Shown one piece after another: positions 6,576-8,617 of a stretch of 8,617 nt of DNA; the first letter of the stretch is position 1, and each line of letters opens with the position of its first letter. The notes beneath the pieces are model-generated. The model did not search any database. It was not told the DNA's origin and saw only the letters and a program-made list of their open reading frames with translations. The position numbers and the translations under genes were made by a program. The stretch comes from an uncultured bacterium (lineage in GTDB: Bacteria; Bacteroidota; Bacteroidia; Bacteroidales; Bacteroidaceae): contig CALZMB010000090.1 of NCBI GenBank assembly GCA_945788485.1, positions 1 to 8,617 of the forward strand, read 5' to 3'.

Positions 6576-6625
6576 ACGGCAGCCGGCACGGGATGTGCGT
6601 CCCGAGCCAGCTGCCGTTTGCTTTT
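6576..6625 (+). terminator. Intrinsic terminator after the lipoprotein pair
   Basis: A long, nearly perfect hairpin starts five bases after the stop: outer arms ACGGCAGC/GCTGCCGT, then GGC/GCC, then CGGGA/TCCCG around a TGTGCG loop, with only two single mismatches. It is followed by TTTGCTTTT. This is the best terminator in the window and separates the lipoproteins from comM. Confidence 0.8.
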
Positions 6626-6708
6626 ATGCTGAATGACAGGAAATGACACAATGTCCGAGACTGAAAGAAAGGGCATGCAGTGACGGCAACGGGGACGAAG
6701 GGCAGGAC

Positions 6709-6716
6709 TACTTTTG
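6709..6716 (+). promoter_or_regulatory. Bacteroidetes-type -7 promoter box for comM
   Basis: TACTTTTG fits TAnnTTTG exactly and lies 36 bases before the comM ATG, followed by an AT-rich TATATATTTATT that would contain the start of transcription. The upstream -33 region shows no clear TTG. A promoter is expected here because a terminator precedes it. Confidence 0.55.
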
Positions 6717-6744
6717 ACTATATATTTATTCTTCCGGAAAAACT

Positions 6745-8292
6745 ATGTTAGTAAAGACATATTGCGCGGCGGTCAACGGACTGCAGGTGACAACGGTGAC
6801 AGTTGAAGTCAGCGCCGTCATGGGAGAGAAATTCTTCCTATCGGGACTGGCTGACGAGGCTGTGAGAGAATCACAGAGCCGTATATTCTCTGCCATCACC
6901 GTCAACGGGCTCCGCTATCCCGCAAAGCGTATCACCGTCAACCTCGCTCCTGCCGACCTGCGAAAAGAAGGGTCGGCATTCGACCTCCCTATTGCCATCG
7001 GCATTCTCGCGGCGGACGGACAGGTTGAAGAACGCCATCTCTCTGAGTATATGCTTGTCGGAGAACTTGGACTCGACGGACATCTCCAGCCCATAAAAGG
7101 CGCATTGCCAATAGCCATAAAGGCGCGCGCAGAGAAATTCAAGGGACTTATCGTTCCTAAACAGAACGAGCGTGAAGCGGCGGTCGTCAACAATCTCGAC
7201 GTCTATGGCATGGAGAGCATCATTGATGTCATCAATTTCCTGACAGACAAGAGCGCGCCCGAGCCTGTCTTTGTCGATACACGGAAAGAGTTCTACTCGC
7301 AGCAATATGAGTTCGAACTTGACTATGCCGATGTCAAAGGTCAGGAATCCGTGAAACGTGCTTTTGAAGTGGCTGCAGCCGGAGGGCACAATCTCATCAT
7401 GGTAGGGCCGCCGGGAAGCGGAAAGTCGATGATGGCAAAGCGCCTACCCTCAATCCTTCCGCCTCTCTCGCTTGCCGAAAGTCTTGAGACGACACAAATT
7501 CATTCAGTGGCGGGAAAACTGAACCGCGGCGTCTCGCTCATCTCAACACGCCCCTTCCGTGCGCCACACCACACAGTGTCGCAGGTGGCTCTTGTCGGCG
7601 GCGGGAGCAATCCCCAGCCAGGAGAGATATCACTGGCGCACAACGGTGTGCTCTTTGCCGACGAACTGCCGGAGTTCAACAAATCTACCCTCGAAGTCCT
7701 CCGACAGCCTCTCGAAGACCGGCATATCACTATCAGCCGTGCGAAATACACTATCGACTATCCCTGCTCGATAATGTTTGTCGCGTCAATGAATCCATGC
7801 CCTTGCGGATATTACGGCGATCCGACACACCATTGCGCCTGCACGCCGCATCAGATACAGCGCTACATGAACAAGATTTCCGGTCCGCTGCTCGACCGTA
7901 TCGACATCCAATGCGAGATACAGCCTCTCCCGTTCAGCGATCTCTCGAAGGCGCAGCGCGGCGAACCGAGTGCCGCTATACGCGAGCGCGTCATCGCTGC
8001 ACGCAAGATTCAGGAGAAACGCTTTGAGGGAGTGAAAGGCATATATTGCAATGCACAGATGACAGAGCGCATGATACATCAGTATGCACAGCCTGACGAA
8101 GAATCGCTCCACACCCTACGCCAGGCGATGGAGCGTCTCTCTCTCTCTGCCAGAGCCTACAGCCGCATACTGAAAGTGGCGCGTACCATAGCTGACCTTG
8201 AAGGTTCTGAGGCTGTAACCATGCCGCATATTGCCGAGGCGATAGGCTACCGCCAGCTCGACAGAGGCGACTGGGCAGAGCGTGGACTGTGA
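6745..8292 (+). CDS. comM: ComM / YifB family Mg-chelatase-like AAA+ ATPase
   Basis: A full-length 515-residue ComM. In Vibrio and Acinetobacter, ComM is a hexameric helicase that drives branch migration while transforming DNA is integrated; the role here is inferred from family membership. Residues 1-175 are the Lon-S16-like N-terminal domain (MLVKTYCAAVNGLQ..., then VNLAPADLRKEGSAFDLPIAIG). The AAA+ core has Walker A GPPGSGKS (221-228), the family signature FRAPHHTVSQVALVGGG, and Walker B GVLFADELPEF with D306-E307. A cysteine cluster C352, C354, C364 and C366 (NPCPCGYYGD...HHCAC) could bind zinc. R385 in LLDRIDI is a probable arginine finger. The C-terminal Mg_chelatase_C helices (LSARAYSRILKVARTIADLEGS) are complete. 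The start directly begins conserved family sequence. It is transcribed alone from its own promoter. Confidence 0.95.
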   Translation: MLVKTYCAAVNGLQVTTVTVEVSAVMGEKFFLSGLADEAVRESQSRIFSAITVNGLRYPAKRITVNLAPADLRKEGSAFDLPIAIGILAADGQVEERHLSEYMLVGELGLDGHLQPIKGALPIAIKARAEKFKGLIVPKQNEREAAVVNNLDVYGMESIIDVINFLTDKSAPEPVFVDTRKEFYSQQYEFELDYADVKGQESVKRAFEVAAAGGHNLIMVGPPGSGKSMMAKRLPSILPPLSLAESLETTQIHSVAGKLNRGVSLISTRPFRAPHHTVSQVALVGGGSNPQPGEISLAHNGVLFADELPEFNKSTLEVLRQPLEDRHITISRAKYTIDYPCSIMFVASMNPCPCGYYGDPTHHCACTPHQIQRYMNKISGPLLDRIDIQCEIQPLPFSDLSKAQRGEPSAAIRERVIAARKIQEKRFEGVKGIYCNAQMTERMIHQYAQPDEESLHTLRQAMERLSLSARAYSRILKVARTIADLEGSEAVTMPHIAEAIGYRQLDRGDWAERGL

Positions 8293-8323
8293 TGCCAGCC
8301 TTGCTGCCACGTCTCTTTCGATA

Positions 8324-8617
8324 GAGCTGTGCCAGCTGCGCGAAATCATGCGCAATTTCTATTCTCCTTTGAAGGATTGCGACCCTCACCTTCAGTTTGT
8401 CTTCATCACCGGCATCACGAAATTCTCGCAGCTGAGTATCTTCAGCGAGCTGAACAACCTGAAGAACATCTCCATGCTGCCCGCCTTTGCCGCCGTATGC
8501 GGCATCAGCGAGGATGAGGTCCGCACGCAGATGCCGGCTTATGTCGAGGATAATGCCGCTTCACGAAACAGGACTTTTACTGAAGTTCTTGATTCTTTGA
8601 AGTCCCAATATGACGGT
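8324..8617 (+). pseudogene. AAA-ATPase / PD-(D/E)XK family gene, 5'-truncated fragment running off the window
   Basis: Frame +2 after comM encodes LREIMRNFYSPLKDCDPHLQ, then FVFITGITKFSQLSIFSELNN and, near the window end, SQYDG. This is the second half of the AAA-ATPase_like (DUF1703-associated, PDDEXK_9) domain of a large Bacteroidetes family that is often multi-copy. Full members have roughly 170 or more residues before this point, including the Walker A loop and the DEYD Walker B. Here the frame has a stop at 8243-8245 inside comM, and the residues between it and about 8327 do not resemble the family, so the ATP-binding head is absent. A start could be used at ATG 8348, but the product would lack nucleotide binding. 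The C-terminal nuclease-like part may continue beyond the window. Most likely it is a decayed or recombination-truncated copy. Confidence 0.72.

Overview
The window looks like a chromosomal stretch from a member of the Bacteroidales, most likely a Prevotella-like genome. The reasons are the promoter boxes, which match the Bacteroidetes -7 element TAnnTTTG; A-rich leaders in place of clear Shine-Dalgarno sites; several lipoproteins with SPII signals; a tRNA without an encoded CCA; and protein families typical of this group. All recognised genes are on the + strand. No insertion sequence, CRISPR array or phage gene is visible.

Layout. Bases 1-479 hold the C-terminal end of a Bacteroidetes Ig-like domain protein that starts outside the window. 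A promoter at 581 precedes three tandem FKBP-type peptidyl-prolyl isomerase genes (677-3203). The first product has no signal peptide (cytoplasmic, FklB-like), the second is a lipoprotein, and the third has a cleavable signal peptide and a Lys/Ala-rich tail. Genes two and three overlap by ATGA. About 330 bases without a gene follow, with an 11-bp triple repeat, a strong hairpin and a promoter. Next come a tRNA-Leu(UAA) at 3533-3617 and a gene-poor 245-base stretch. A TPR lipoprotein with an OmpA-like segment (3863-5545) is followed after 38 bases by a thioredoxin-fold lipoprotein (5584-6570) lacking the CXXC active site. A good intrinsic terminator closes this pair. comM (YifB family ATPase of natural transformation) has its own promoter and fills 6745-8292. 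Immediately behind it lies an N-terminally truncated fragment of an AAA-ATPase/PD-(D/E)XK family gene that runs off the window.

How the genes fit together. Most of the window appears to serve the cell envelope: a folding set of prolyl isomerases spread over compartments, and a pair of periplasm-facing lipoproteins that may act together. comM is a separate housekeeping/competence unit. I see no wholly new system. The features most worth a second look are the three-compartment FKBP operon, the redox-dead thioredoxin-like lipoprotein next to the OmpA/TPR lipoprotein, the basic tail of the third FKBP, and the headless ATPase fragment abutting comM.
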